DNA of 64,000 bases from Terriglobia bacterium (GTDB lineage Bacteria > Acidobacteriota > Terriglobia > Terriglobales > Acidobacteriaceae). Location: contig JAIQGL010000004.1 of NCBI GenBank assembly GCA_020072585.1, positions 124,001-188,000 of the forward strand. The letters are read 5' to 3'. The number at the start of each line of letters is the position of its first letter. Position 1 is the stretch's first letter. The position numbers and the translations under genes were made by a program. This document shows, in pieces, positions 1 through 7,623 of the stretch. Below the pieces are notes generated by a model. It had not been told where the DNA came from. It was given only the letters and a program-made list of their open reading frames with translations, and made no database searches.

Positions 1-1353
1 CATGGTGCGGATAGCGATGCAGGAATCCAGATTGCCGGCGAAATCGGCATACAGGATTGAGCCGCCGTAAATGCCGCGCCGGATGGGCTCGACCTCTTCA
101 ATGATCTCCATGGCCCGAACTTTAGGTGCGCCAGTCAGCGTACCTGCCGGGAAACATGCCGCAAATGCGTCCACGGGCGTAAGCTCCTGGCGCAACGCTC
201 CTTCCACGGCGGAGACCAGATGCATCACATGGGAGTATCGCTCCACAAACATCAGGTCACGGACTTTGACTGTACCGAATTCGCTCACGCGACCAACATC
301 ATTGCGGCCCAGGTCAACCAGCATTACGTGCTCAGCGCGCTCTTTTTCGTCGTTGCGCAACTCTTCTTCCAGCTTCAGGTCTTCTGCTTCATCTTTGCCG
401 CGCTTGCGCGTGCCTGCGATGGGGCGATACTCCAACTTTTTCCCAGTCACGCGCACCAGCATCTCCGGCGACGAGCCAAGGATGGTCATCTCTTCACTCT
501 GTAGCCCCTGCATGCGGAGAAAATACATGTAGGGCGAAGGGTTCACGCGGCGCAACGCCCGGTAGATATTCAGCGGCTCAACGCCGGGCTCAAGCTCCAG
601 CCGCAGTGAAGGGACGGTCTGAAACACGTCGCCCGCCATGATGTATTCCTTGATCTTCTCCACGGTGCGGATGAACTGCTTCCTGGTGACAGAGACCGCG
701 ACTTTCAGCTTGCCGATTTTTGGTTTTGGCGACCGCAGAAATTTTGCCGGCAGCGGCGCGGTCAGCTTTTTTTCTATCCGGCGGATATCGCGCAGAGCCT
801 GCGCATAGGCCTGCTTGGGAGACTGGCGGCGCACGTCGGCGGTGGCGATGATAAAGATCTCATGCCGGACATGGTCGAACGCCAGCAGCCGGTCAAAGAA
901 CATCAGCGTGCAATCGGGTGTCCGTAGGTCGTCTTTGGCCAGCACTGGAAGTTCTTCCAGTTGGCGAACGGCGTCATGCGCAAAGAACCCGACAGCGCCG
1001 CCGGTAAAGGGCGGCAGTCCGGGAACTTTTGCCGGCGTGTGCTCATGCAACAGGCCGTCCAGGACTTTAAAAGCGCTGCCTTCGGTCTGGGTCTTTTTGC
1101 CGTTTCGCTCCAGGGTGATCTGGCGGCCTCGCGCCCGCAACACCATATAAGGTCGTGCGCCCAGAAAGGTGTACCGGCCAATCTTCTCCCCGCCCTCAAC
1201 CGACTCAAGCAGAAAAGCGTTTGGCTCTTCCGCGGCAAAACTCAGGAAAGCTGAAACCGGCGTACGCAGGTCGGCAGCCACGGTTTTGGCCACTGGAACC
1301 ATGGTTGCATTGCGCGCCAGCCGGGAAAACTCACTGTAATCGGGGAATAACAT
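1..1353 (-). CDS. trpE: Anthranilate synthase component I (TrpE), 3' end outside window
   Basis: Read by translating the minus strand from the ATG at 1353; 451 codons are open up to the window edge, so the C-terminus is missing. TrpE converts chorismate to anthranilate in tryptophan biosynthesis, using ammonia supplied by TrpG. The N-terminal part carries an LLES element (FLLESVEGGEKIGRYTFLG region), the signature of tryptophan feedback binding, which favours TrpE over PabB. The chorismate-binding core shows FPAGTLTGAPK and RNDVGRV-type motifs near the left edge. It diverges from the MBL-fold gene across about 250 bp, which must hold both promoters. A trpG-like partner would be expected to the left, outside the window. 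The family call is firm. Confidence 0.93.
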   Translation of the reverse strand, partial: MLFPDYSEFSRLARNATMVPVAKTVAADLRTPVSAFLSFAAEEPNAFLLESVEGGEKIGRYTFLGARPYMVLRARGRQITLERNGKKTQTEGSAFKVLDGLLHEHTPAKVPGLPPFTGGAVGFFAHDAVRQLEELPVLAKDDLRTPDCTLMFFDRLLAFDHVRHEIFIIATADVRRQSPKQAYAQALRDIRRIEKKLTAPLPAKFLRSPKPKIGKLKVAVSVTRKQFIRTVEKIKEYIMAGDVFQTVPSLRLELEPGVEPLNIYRALRRVNPSPYMYFLRMQGLQSEEMTILGSSPEMLVRVTGKKLEYRPIAGTRKRGKDEAEDLKLEEELRNDEKERAEHVMLVDLGRNDVGRVSEFGTVKVRDLMFVERYSHVMHLVSAVEGALRQELTPVDAFAACFPAGTLTGAPKVRAMEIIEEVEPIRRGIYGGSILYADFAGNLDSCIAIRTM

Positions 1354-1602
1354 GGGGTTTTATCTTAATTGATTCTCATGCTGGATAAACGAACGTACAC
1401 GTACCTCTTATTTCCCAAAAGTACACATTTGATTATGCCCTGGAGCCCTAACCAGTGGTTCTAAAGGCCTAATTGGACTATACTTTCCCGCAAACTTAGT
1501 AAATAAGCAGTTGCTTCTTCGCAAGCTGATGTGCCCCCTTGGAGTCTTGCGGGATTGAACTCAAAGGCGCCTGGACGGAACCGGCGCTGTAGGTGAATTC
1601 GC

Positions 1603-2421
1603 ATGCTAGTCAGATTCTGGGGAGTACGCGGCTCAACGCCCACGCCCCAATCAGAAAACCTGCGCTATGGAGGTAACACCTCCTGTGTTGAGGTCCGCGT
1701 AAACGGGCATATTTACGTGTTTGACTGCGGCACCGGATTTCGTAACCTGGGCAAGCAACTGTCGCAGGAGCAGAACGGCCACCCCATCTCCGCGCACATC
1801 TTTCTCTCCCACTTTCACTGGGACCACATTCAGGGCATCCCGTTTTTTGCGCCGCTTTATGGCGACCGCAAAAATTCGTTTGTCTTTCACTCCTCCAGCC
1901 GCAGCTGCGGATTGCAGCAGGCGCTGGAAGAGCAGATGGCCGATCCGTATTTCCCGGTGAACATGAGTGAGATGGCCGCGCACCGGCAGTTCGCCAACAT
2001 CGACGAAGGCCGCATCGCCTTTGATCATTGCACCGTCCATACCAAGTGGCTCAACCATCCTCAGGGCTGCCTGGGCTTCCGTATGGAATCCCAGGGCAAA
2101 GTCATTGTTTACGCCACGGACAATGAGCCCGGCGATCCCGTCTTTGATAAGAACGTGCGCAAGCTGGCGGAAGGCGCGGACATTCTGATCTATGACGCGC
2201 AATATCTCCCTGAGGAATACGCCGCGCGCAAACAGGGCTGGGGACACAGCCACTGGCGCGAAGCCGTCAACGTGGTGATGGAAAGCGGCGCGAAAGAGCT
2301 GATTCTTTTCCACCATGATCCTGACCATTCTGACGCATGCATTGACGCCGTGGTCAAGCAGGCGCGTGAGCATTATCCCAGGGTGCGTGCGGCGAGCGAG
2401 GGGATGGAGATAACGCTGTAG
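1603..2421 (+). CDS. MBL-fold metallo-hydrolase
   Basis: A 272-residue protein with the metallo-beta-lactamase fold. The metal-binding HxHxDH motif is clear (SHFHWDH, about residue 67-73), with a later DNEPGD aspartate region and a C-terminal HHDPDHSD histidine segment. The N-terminus (LVRFWGVRGSTPTP) is typical of the MBL group that includes PhnP and class II cyclic-nucleotide phosphodiesterase relatives, so a phosphodiester substrate is plausible but not shown. It has no signal peptide, so it is probably cytoplasmic. An AGGTGA Shine-Dalgarno lies 7 bases before the ATG. It is monocistronic and divergent from trpE. A long antisense frame inside it is a GC-bias shadow. Confidence 0.88.
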   Translation: MLVRFWGVRGSTPTPQSENLRYGGNTSCVEVRVNGHIYVFDCGTGFRNLGKQLSQEQNGHPISAHIFLSHFHWDHIQGIPFFAPLYGDRKNSFVFHSSSRSCGLQQALEEQMADPYFPVNMSEMAAHRQFANIDEGRIAFDHCTVHTKWLNHPQGCLGFRMESQGKVIVYATDNEPGDPVFDKNVRKLAEGADILIYDAQYLPEEYAARKQGWGHSHWREAVNVVMESGAKELILFHHDPDHSDACIDAVVKQAREHYPRVRAASEGMEITL

Positions 2422-2424
2422 CTT

Positions 2425-2656
2425 TTCTCCGAAGCCTCGAAGCGCAGCGAGAGGTCCCTATTAGCAACTAGCAAATGGCAATTAGCAAATAGCCAGAGCC
2501 ACGTCAAAAGTCAAATTCTTACCGCTGATGAACGCTGATGATACGGATCAGATTGGTTTGGTGATACTTGATTTCGATCAGCGTTATCCGTGTTTATCCG
2601 TGCTAGGGTTTTGCGTTTCCGATCAGTGTTATCAGCGTTGATCAGCGGTAAGGTTC
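2425..2656. repeat. Dispersed GATCAGCG/TTATCCGTG repeat block
   Basis: Non-coding spacer between the MBL gene and the nuclease-like gene. It opens with a short element reading GAAGCGCAGCGAGAGGTCCC, then low-complexity TAGCAAATGGCAATTAGC text, then repeated variants of CTGATGAACGCTGATGA, GATCAGCGTTATCCGTG and GATCAGTGTTATCAGCG. The same vocabulary recurs at about 4256-4304, 23970-24105, 24285-24535, 25869-25960 and 54098-54180, so it is a genome-dispersed family rather than a local duplication. Confidence 0.75.
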
Positions 2657-2659
2657 CGA

Positions 2660-3808
2660 TCATCCGATGTTCAGCCGCTCCACTATTTTGCTCAGCTCCA
2701 GCACTTGTAGGTTAGGCGGACACCCCTTCCAGTTGTGCCGCCAGCAGACAATCAAATCGCATTTCTCGGGATCATGCCCGTGTTGTTTGAACGCGCGGCT
2801 TTCATATTCAAATTCAATACGCACGCGCTGCCACCGCCCTGGCTGTACTTCCATCCGGGCTTCGCAATCGGGAAAAGCGGATTGCACTGATTCCACAATA
2901 AAACCCAACTGCCAGGCCACCATGCCAAAAAGCAGGATCACTCCCATCTCGTTCACCGGTTCATGTGCCAGTCCCGGCAACTGTGTCCGCGCGCCTAACA
3001 GCGGGCGATCATCCAGCACTCGCCGTGGAAAACACGCGCCAGTGATCCATTGCAAGGCGGAGGGTGCCAGCTCGGCCACAAACACAGCCAGCATCGTCGC
3101 GGTAACACTTTTCTTGCCGATAAGAGGCGGTGGCAGAGGCCGTGCAATTGCTTTAGTCTGCTCATCCTGCCGCGTCTCTCCGCTCTCGTCTGGCTTGCGC
3201 GTATTCACTGCTGCCGCTCCTCTGCCCTGGGCTTCGTAAGCCAACCTCGCAGCTTCTCTCCTCTTCGGCATTCCTTTGCTTGCGCCCCAGGTTGGTATCG
3301 GCCCGTGTTGGATTTTTTCCAGCACATCCGTCCAATCGCCCCTCAGTCCACCCGCAGCCACAAACCTGCAAAACTCTGCTGGAACTGCTGACCATTTTTG
3401 AACACGCCTTGATAAGCAAGCGATCGAATAGCTTCCTTCTTGAAAATATTCTTTTTCTGAAGGCACACCGCCCACCCTGCGCACCACATTCCCCCAGTCC
3501 TCCATCAGGACAGCCATTTCTATTGTCTTTCCACTCGGGTTTGGCATGAGTCCGGCAGCGCTTAACGCAATACGATAAGTCTGAAAACAGCGCGCCACTC
3601 TATGCCTGGTAATGCCGCTCAGCTCGCTGAATTCTCTCTTGCTGGGTGTATGACCCAGTTTGCGCGCTGCCTTTTGCAGCTCGGAAATAATCATTTCTTT
3701 GGTAATTGCTTTTTCGGTGACCGCTTTGTAGATGACTGGTCTTTGGATGACTGGTTTTTTGGCGATACGGCTGTTTTTAACAACTCGGTGGGCGTTGATA
3801 CGTGGCAT
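2660..3808 (-). CDS. HNH-repeat protein with PD-(D/E)XK-like C-terminus (copy 1)
   Basis: A 382-residue protein with no assigned function. Residues about 1-30 contain a pentad repeat (IAKKP, VIQRP, VIYKA, VTEKA, ITKEM). Two 'homing endonuclease associated repeat' (HNH_repeat) modules follow, recognised from the pattern LGHTPSKREF...GITRHRV and its second copy. The C-terminal 120 residues hold FPDCEA, RIEFEYESR and CDLIVCWRHNW, which resemble a PD-(D/E)XK/Vsr-like nuclease core (inference). The start is the ATG at 3808, because AAAGG lies just upstream; the frame stays open to 3871. A paralog at 18373-19329 shares all blocks. Both have the same repeat family on their 5' side. DNA binding and cleavage are likely but unproven. 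Confidence 0.7.
   Translation of the reverse strand: MPRINAHRVVKNSRIAKKPVIQRPVIYKAVTEKAITKEMIISELQKAARKLGHTPSKREFSELSGITRHRVARCFQTYRIALSAAGLMPNPSGKTIEMAVLMEDWGNVVRRVGGVPSEKEYFQEGSYSIACLSRRVQKWSAVPAEFCRFVAAGGLRGDWTDVLEKIQHGPIPTWGASKGMPKRREAARLAYEAQGRGAAAVNTRKPDESGETRQDEQTKAIARPLPPPLIGKKSVTATMLAVFVAELAPSALQWITGACFPRRVLDDRPLLGARTQLPGLAHEPVNEMGVILLFGMVAWQLGFIVESVQSAFPDCEARMEVQPGRWQRVRIEFEYESRAFKQHGHDPEKCDLIVCWRHNWKGCPPNLQVLELSKIVERLNIG
3728..3772. repeat. 15-bp tandem repeat inside the copy-1 nuclease gene
   Basis: Three clear 15-bp units (GATGACTGGTCTTTG-type) start at about 3728, 3743 and 3758, with more degenerate units on both sides. They encode the pentad repeat of the overlapping protein and keep its frame. 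Similar 15-bp arrays occur at 18749-18823 and 26715-26774 in other genes. Confidence 0.7.
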
Positions 3809-3984
3809 GAGCAGACCTTTCGCAAAAAGAGAGCGAGTCCTGAAGACAGACACACTTCTCCCGATTTTCAAATCTCATGATTAAAAAATCACGGTTACAG
3901 GTCGCTTGAAACAGCCCGCAGGGCGATGCGGACTAGTCATTTTATAACACGAACAAAATAGGAATGCAACCACTTTTTTTGTTC

Positions 3985-4300
3985 TCCCACATTAGCCCGT
4001 CATCCTGAAGGGCGTGAGCGAGCCCGCGCAGTCAGGGCCCCATTCGCGCCCGATTTTGGCGTGAATGGGCGGACCGGCGGGCGAGTAGCCCTGAAGGTCA
4101 GTTTTTGGATATCGTTGGCAACACTTGCCCAGCCTCTTTCACATCGTCATCCCGACGTACCGTCAGCGAACACGCGTAGTCATCAGCGTGTGAGCAGGCC
4201 GGAGGGACCTTGTGTTTCAATTGTAAGGATCCGATTGTCTGGCGATATACCATTCCTGATTTTGATCAGTGTTATCAGCGTTGATCAGCGGTAGGGTTTT
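3985..4300. repeat. REP-like and GTCATCCCGACG repeat block upstream of nuclease copy 1
   Basis: This is part of a 700-bp gene-free stretch between the nuclease start and the next gene. It contains GTCATCCTGAAGGGCGTGAG at 3990, then a full unit CGTCATCCCGACG ... CAGCGTGTGAGCAGGCCGGAGGGACCTTGTG from 4145, matching the units of the array at 19428-19965. A GATCAGTGTTATCAGCG copy follows at 4263. No protein-coding signal was found here. Confidence 0.75.
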
Positions 4301-4328
4301 TGATCTGCGGCAAGATATTTCTCACACC

Positions 4329-4391
4329 GCTTCACAATCTAAAGCACTCGCTTCACATTCTTCGTTACCGGCTTCACAATCTTCGTTTCTT
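4329..4391. repeat. 21-bp tandem repeat (GCTTCACAATCT...)
   Basis: Three units beginning GCTTCACA at 4329, 4350 and 4371 are spaced exactly 21 bp apart. They lie between the repeat block and the hairpin leader, and no reading frame over them looks like a protein. Confidence 0.65.
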
Positions 4392-4448
4392 CAAAACTTC
4401 GCTCTTTTTTCGTTGCATCTCTCCACCAAATCGATTACATAAAAAGGC

Positions 4449-4489
4449 GGACGCGCCCGGTGTTCGTGCACCGAACGCGCCCTGACCAA
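4449..4489 (+). promoter_or_regulatory. Conserved hairpin leader, copy A
   Basis: A 41-bp element with arms GCGCCCGGTG and CACCGAACGCGCC around a short loop, ending in CCCTGACCAA. Near-identical elements sit at 23508-23548 and, on the minus strand, at 55249-55291. In each case a small gene starting ATG-GCT follows after roughly 20-30 bases. It could be a structured 5' leader or a promoter/operator element; the sequence alone does not decide which. Confidence 0.6.
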
Positions 4490-4516
4490 TAATCACCTTC
4501 TTTGGAAAGGCGACGC

Positions 4517-4732
4517 ATGGCTGACCTCAAGTTTACCAGCCAGGAGAGGCAAGAGGTCTATCGACTGATTGTCCTGCTGAATGGCTCTCTGCAATTCATA
4601 GTGCTGCAGTTGGAAGAATTGTCCACAAACAAGATTCTTAGCTCCAAATACCTCAAGGAAACCCTCGCTCTCACCAAGAAAATTGAAACCCAGATGGACG
4701 CACTGATGGAACCCAAGCGCAAGAAAACCTGA
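4517..4732 (+). CDS. Small charged helical protein of unknown function
   Basis: A 71-residue protein beginning MADLKFTSQERQEV. It is rich in Leu, Glu and Lys with heptad-like spacing, and probably forms helices or a coiled coil; I recognise no family. The start at 4517 is preferred over 4502 because GGAAAGG lies 6 bases upstream and the other two leader-linked genes also begin ATG-GCT. It follows hairpin leader copy A and ends at a strong terminator, forming a compact one-gene cassette. The lysine-rich tail (PKRKKT) would suit nucleic-acid or protein contacts, but that is speculation. Confidence 0.65.
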   Translation: MADLKFTSQERQEVYRLIVLLNGSLQFIVLQLEELSTNKILSSKYLKETLALTKKIETQMDALMEPKRKKT

Positions 4733-4755
4733 CCCCACTCACACGCAAAAACAAG

Positions 4756-4777
4756 ACCCGCCGAAGGCGGGTTTTTT
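4756..4777 (+). terminator. Rho-independent terminator after the small gene
   Basis: A perfect 7-bp stem ACCCGCC/GGCGGGT with a GAA loop, followed by TTTTTT. Confidence 0.85.
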
Positions 4778-4786
4778 CGTTTATCG

Positions 4787-5050
4787 CTCCGCTGGCGCTA
4801 CGCGATGGCCCTGCGGCAGCAAGGAATTGTTCTTTCCCATCGTCGGACGGCATGAGTAAACTCATGCCCTGTTACGCAACGTCACCCAAAAGAGCATTCA
4901 TTGCGCCATGCGTTTTGAAACCGATTTTTTTACACGGTTGAACCGTTCGAAACGGCCAGACGTTACGGCAATAGCATTCGCTACTTCCCCATTCGCAACC
5001 AATCTACTCAAGGGCCACCACACGTAACAGGGTATGAGTTTACTCGTACC
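4787..5050. repeat. Left REP pair (BIME) flanking the RAYT gene
   Basis: Within the gene-free stretch 4783-5061. It holds a GC-rich element CGCTCCGCTGGCGCTACGCG at 4787, a perfect palindrome at 4849-4868 (GGCATGAGT-AA-ACTCATGCC) followed by CCTGTTACG, and an inverted partner with CACGTAACAGGGTATGAG and hairpin 5031-5050. The same set recurs on the other side of the transposase gene at 5579-5880, as expected for REP elements mobilised by a RAYT. Confidence 0.8.
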
Positions 5051-5061
5051 GTCCGCCGCCC

Positions 5062-5550
5062 CTATTTCCCGGCTTTAGCCGCTGCGGCCTTCTGCTTCTT
5101 CAAATACGTTGAACAATACGGATACTCTTCAGCTGACCGCGCCAGCCCTGCCTTCACCGGATTCTCGTCAATATAATTTTGATGCTGGATGAAACTGGCC
5201 TCAGTCAGCACCTGCACTTCAGAAAAGCCCTTCTGCCATATCTCCCAGGGGTATCCAAGTTCCTTCTTCGCACGAAAAGAAAAATTCCCTTTCATCATTT
5301 GCACTGCCTTCTCAATGCTCATCTCCGGCCCAAGGCTGAGCAGGACATGAACATGGTTCGGCATCACCACAAAGTCGTGGACCTTGAACTTCTTCGCTCG
5401 CATATAGGAACGTAGAACGTCGATGAAGAGATGGGCCATCCGCTCCGTCTGCAAAACAGCCACGCCACGGCTGGTTCTGGACGTTACAAAGAATGTGCGG
5501 ATGCTGTTGCGGGCAGAATCAAGACTTGCATTGCGTGATGGTCGTGCCAT
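5062..5550 (-). CDS. REP-associated tyrosine transposase (RAYT, Y1/IS200-like)
   Basis: A 162-residue protein of the Y1 transposase (HUH) superfamily. The metal-binding HUH motif is visible as PNHVHVLL at about residue 63-70. The catalytic tyrosine lies in NYIDENPVKAGL at about residue 126-137, a hallmark of the TnpA_REP group, so all catalytic residues are present. RAYTs nick single-stranded REP hairpins and are usually single-copy 'domesticated' relatives of IS200 transposases. The gene is bracketed by two inverted REP pairs (4787-5050 and 5579-5880), giving a complete REP-RAYT unit. A TATAAT sits only about 15 bases before the ATG, so the message may be nearly leaderless. Family assignment is confident; current activity is unknown. 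Confidence 0.9.
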   Translation of the reverse strand: MARPSRNASLDSARNSIRTFFVTSRTSRGVAVLQTERMAHLFIDVLRSYMRAKKFKVHDFVVMPNHVHVLLSLGPEMSIEKAVQMMKGNFSFRAKKELGYPWEIWQKGFSEVQVLTEASFIQHQNYIDENPVKAGLARSAEEYPYCSTYLKKQKAAAAKAGK

Positions 5551-5578
5551 GGCAGGGCGAAATTATAACTGCAGATTT

Positions 5579-5880
5579 ATCGCTCCGCTGGCGCTGCGCG
5601 ATGGGCCTGCGGCGCAAGGAAATTGTTCTTTTCCATCGTTGGGCGGCACGAGTAAACTCATGCCCTGTTACGTAACGTCGCCCCAAAGAGCATAATTGCG
5701 CCAACCCTTGAAAAAACCGATTTTCCTTTTGGAGGCAATGCGACTGCCCTCATTTCCGTCAATCCCACAACGCGCTCAAGGGCCACCACACGTAACAGGG
5801 TACGACTTCAGTCGTGCCGTAAAGAACAAAGAAATCCTTCCTCGCTGCCGCAGGCCCGCGCGCAGCGCAGCGGAGCGAAC
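5579..5880. repeat. Right REP pair (BIME) flanking the RAYT gene
   Basis: This is the counterpart of the left pair. Elements are CGCTCCGCTGGCGCTGCGCG at 5580, hairpin 5645-5664, an inverted hairpin at 5799-5818 (GGTACGACT-TC-AGTCGTGCC), and the inverted GC-rich end GCAGCGCAGCGGAGCG at about 5864-5879. CCTGTTACG and CGTAACAGG form the inverted junction. It fills the spacer between the RAYT and Mrr genes; nothing coding is seen there. Confidence 0.8.
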
Positions 5881-5905
5881 ATGCTAATTGGTTCAGTACA
5901 TGCAT

Positions 5906-6790
5906 TCATTCCAAGCCCTCAAGGTAATAGACAGGCTTCAACGGCAGAAGCCGCTTGTCGGGTTCCGTTAGTTTTCCGTAATGCTGTACCCAAAGATCAA
6001 ACAGCTTCTCCATATCAAGAAGTGTTATCTTCCGCTTTTCTTGTGTGCGTGCTTCGGATTCAGCAGCTGATGTAAAACCTCCAGTACAAACGAAAATCCC
6101 TACGTCTTGATCGCCTAGCACTGCCAGAAATGACCGCAAACCGCCGACATCCACTGAACTTGCCTGGCGCTTCACTTGGACCTTAATTCTGGGATTGGTA
6201 GCACCCAAAGGATCGGTGTGCGCAAGAATGTCGATGCCTTTGTCCGGACCGGGCGGCGCCTCCCATGAAACGTGATAGCCCATGGCCTTGAGCAATGCCG
6301 CAACTAGTGATTGAAAAACATACGGCTGGATATTATTGAGGTAGTTAGCAATCTCCTCCCATGCGCGCTCTTCTGCTTCATCCAAGGCTGCTGTAGCACT
6401 GGCAGCTACGGTCTCTTCGTCTTCGCCAGCATCTTCTGGTTGCCCAGCCTTCCATTGCCTATAAAGTTCGCTGGCTCTCCTCGCTAATTCCTCTGGGTCA
6501 GTAAAATTTTTGCAGGCGGCTTTACCGTCTTCGGTAAGTGTCCAACGTCCTTTGTTCTTGATCATCCAGCCAGCTTTGACTGGTGCAATTGTTGCAAACC
6601 GCGCCGTCTTTTCAAAGCGCCTTATGCCTGGATGTTTCGGATAGTCACTCTTCTCGAATTCGCTAAGCGTGAGTGTGTGCTCCAATTTAGCAAGCACGTC
6701 CTTCGCTCGCATACCTTCTGGATGTTGCAAAAGGACTTCGAATACCGCTCTTATGATCTCTCCAACTCTTTTGCGAGTTATCTCTGCCAT
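5906..6790 (-). CDS. mrr: Mrr-type restriction endonuclease
   Basis: A 294-residue Mrr-family protein. Residues 1-95 form a winged-helix Mrr N-terminal domain, followed by an acidic linker. The C-terminal catalytic domain contains GPDKGIDIL and IKVQVKRQ, the D...QxK arrangement of Mrr-type PD-(D/E)XK nucleases. E. coli Mrr cuts modified DNA; the specificity of this one is unknown. AGGAAG lies just before the ATG. It is downstream of, and 19 bp from, the DUF695-RraB gene on the same strand, so the two are probably co-transcribed. Its neighbour on the other side is the RAYT unit, consistent with an accessory region. It is full length with no lesion seen. Confidence 0.88.
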   Translation of the reverse strand: MAEITRKRVGEIIRAVFEVLLQHPEGMRAKDVLAKLEHTLTLSEFEKSDYPKHPGIRRFEKTARFATIAPVKAGWMIKNKGRWTLTEDGKAACKNFTDPEELARRASELYRQWKAGQPEDAGEDEETVAASATAALDEAEERAWEEIANYLNNIQPYVFQSLVAALLKAMGYHVSWEAPPGPDKGIDILAHTDPLGATNPRIKVQVKRQASSVDVGGLRSFLAVLGDQDVGIFVCTGGFTSAAESEARTQEKRKITLLDMEKLFDLWVQHYGKLTEPDKRLLPLKPVYYLEGLE

Positions 6791-6809
6791 GCTCTTCCTG
6801 TTCTCTCTT

Positions 6810-7568
6810 TCAGCTTTTTACCATTACCTGAGCTTCCCATCCGTCATACTCGGCTCCGAACTGTTTGGCCAATCGAAAAAGTTCCAGCACGGCTTCGTCA
6901 ATCTTGGCCGGCGTCACACTCTGGTCGCGTGTAATCTGAAGGCTGTATGGGCACTCCCGCGTTAAATCTTCGGATTCGTCCTCGATTGTGTAACCCAACG
7001 GCAGGACTTTTTCACCAAAGACCTTACGGTCATTGTTGGTTTTGAAGTAGATCCAATGATGAACATCGCGTACTGATTCAAGAGTGTCGCCTCGCCGCAT
7101 CAAAATCTCGAGAACATCCATATTCTTGATGCGCTCCATGCTTTCCTCTGATGGGTAGAGTACAGTGCGGTATTGATTCCAGTCCGGTTCATGCTGCGTT
7201 CCGAAATCAAATTTATATTTTTTGAAATTGCTCATCACAGAGCGAACGCTTGTATCGAACCCGCGCGCGCTCGAACCATAAAAATAGAATTCTCGATGAC
7301 CATCTGTCGTAATTCGTCCTGCCTCCACTGTTTGACATATTGATGCGAGACGTTTTGACAGCTCATCTTCTATTGAGCTAATCGTCTCGAACTCAATTTG
7401 GTCGGAGAGCCCGTCTGCCCTGGGATGCTGCAGGTACACCCACACCCAAAGCAGCCATGGTTTACTTTCAATCGGTACTTCTTCGTTCAGGCCAAGGTTA
7501 AGCGCGATAGACGCGAGCTTATCGTTCACGTTGCAAAAATAATTCTTCCAGTTTTCTTTCATATTCAC
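6810..7568 (-). CDS. DUF695 / RraB-like two-domain protein
   Basis: A 252-residue protein with two recognisable parts. The N-terminal half matches DUF695 (WLLWVWVYLQHP, TDGHREFYFYGS). The C-terminal half, from about residue 140, matches the RraB (RNase E inhibitor B) fold (MRRGDTLESVRDVHHWIYF, then AEYDGWEAQV at the end). E. coli RraB binds RNase E; whether this homolog does so in a non-proteobacterium is unknown. It is the first gene of an apparent two-gene operon with mrr. The start could be M1 or M3; the ORF start is kept because no strong Shine-Dalgarno decides between them. Confidence 0.8.
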   Translation of the reverse strand: MNMKENWKNYFCNVNDKLASIALNLGLNEEVPIESKPWLLWVWVYLQHPRADGLSDQIEFETISSIEDELSKRLASICQTVEAGRITTDGHREFYFYGSSARGFDTSVRSVMSNFKKYKFDFGTQHEPDWNQYRTVLYPSEESMERIKNMDVLEILMRRGDTLESVRDVHHWIYFKTNNDRKVFGEKVLPLGYTIEDESEDLTRECPYSLQITRDQSVTPAKIDEAVLELFRLAKQFGAEYDGWEAQVMVKS

Positions 7569-7623
7569 TGTCGAGCGCCTGATTTTTATAGATATTTTCT
7601 CTCTGTGACGAACCTTGCGGGTA

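Noticed and set aside
1651-2373. Long antisense frame opposite the MBL-fold gene
   Set aside because: It is a shadow: the plus strand holds an intact MBL protein with its metal motif, and the antisense translation has no family features.
3602-3880. Plus-strand frame with FFGDR/FVDDW pentads
   Set aside because: It is the opposite strand of the pentad array in nuclease copy 1, with no start signals.
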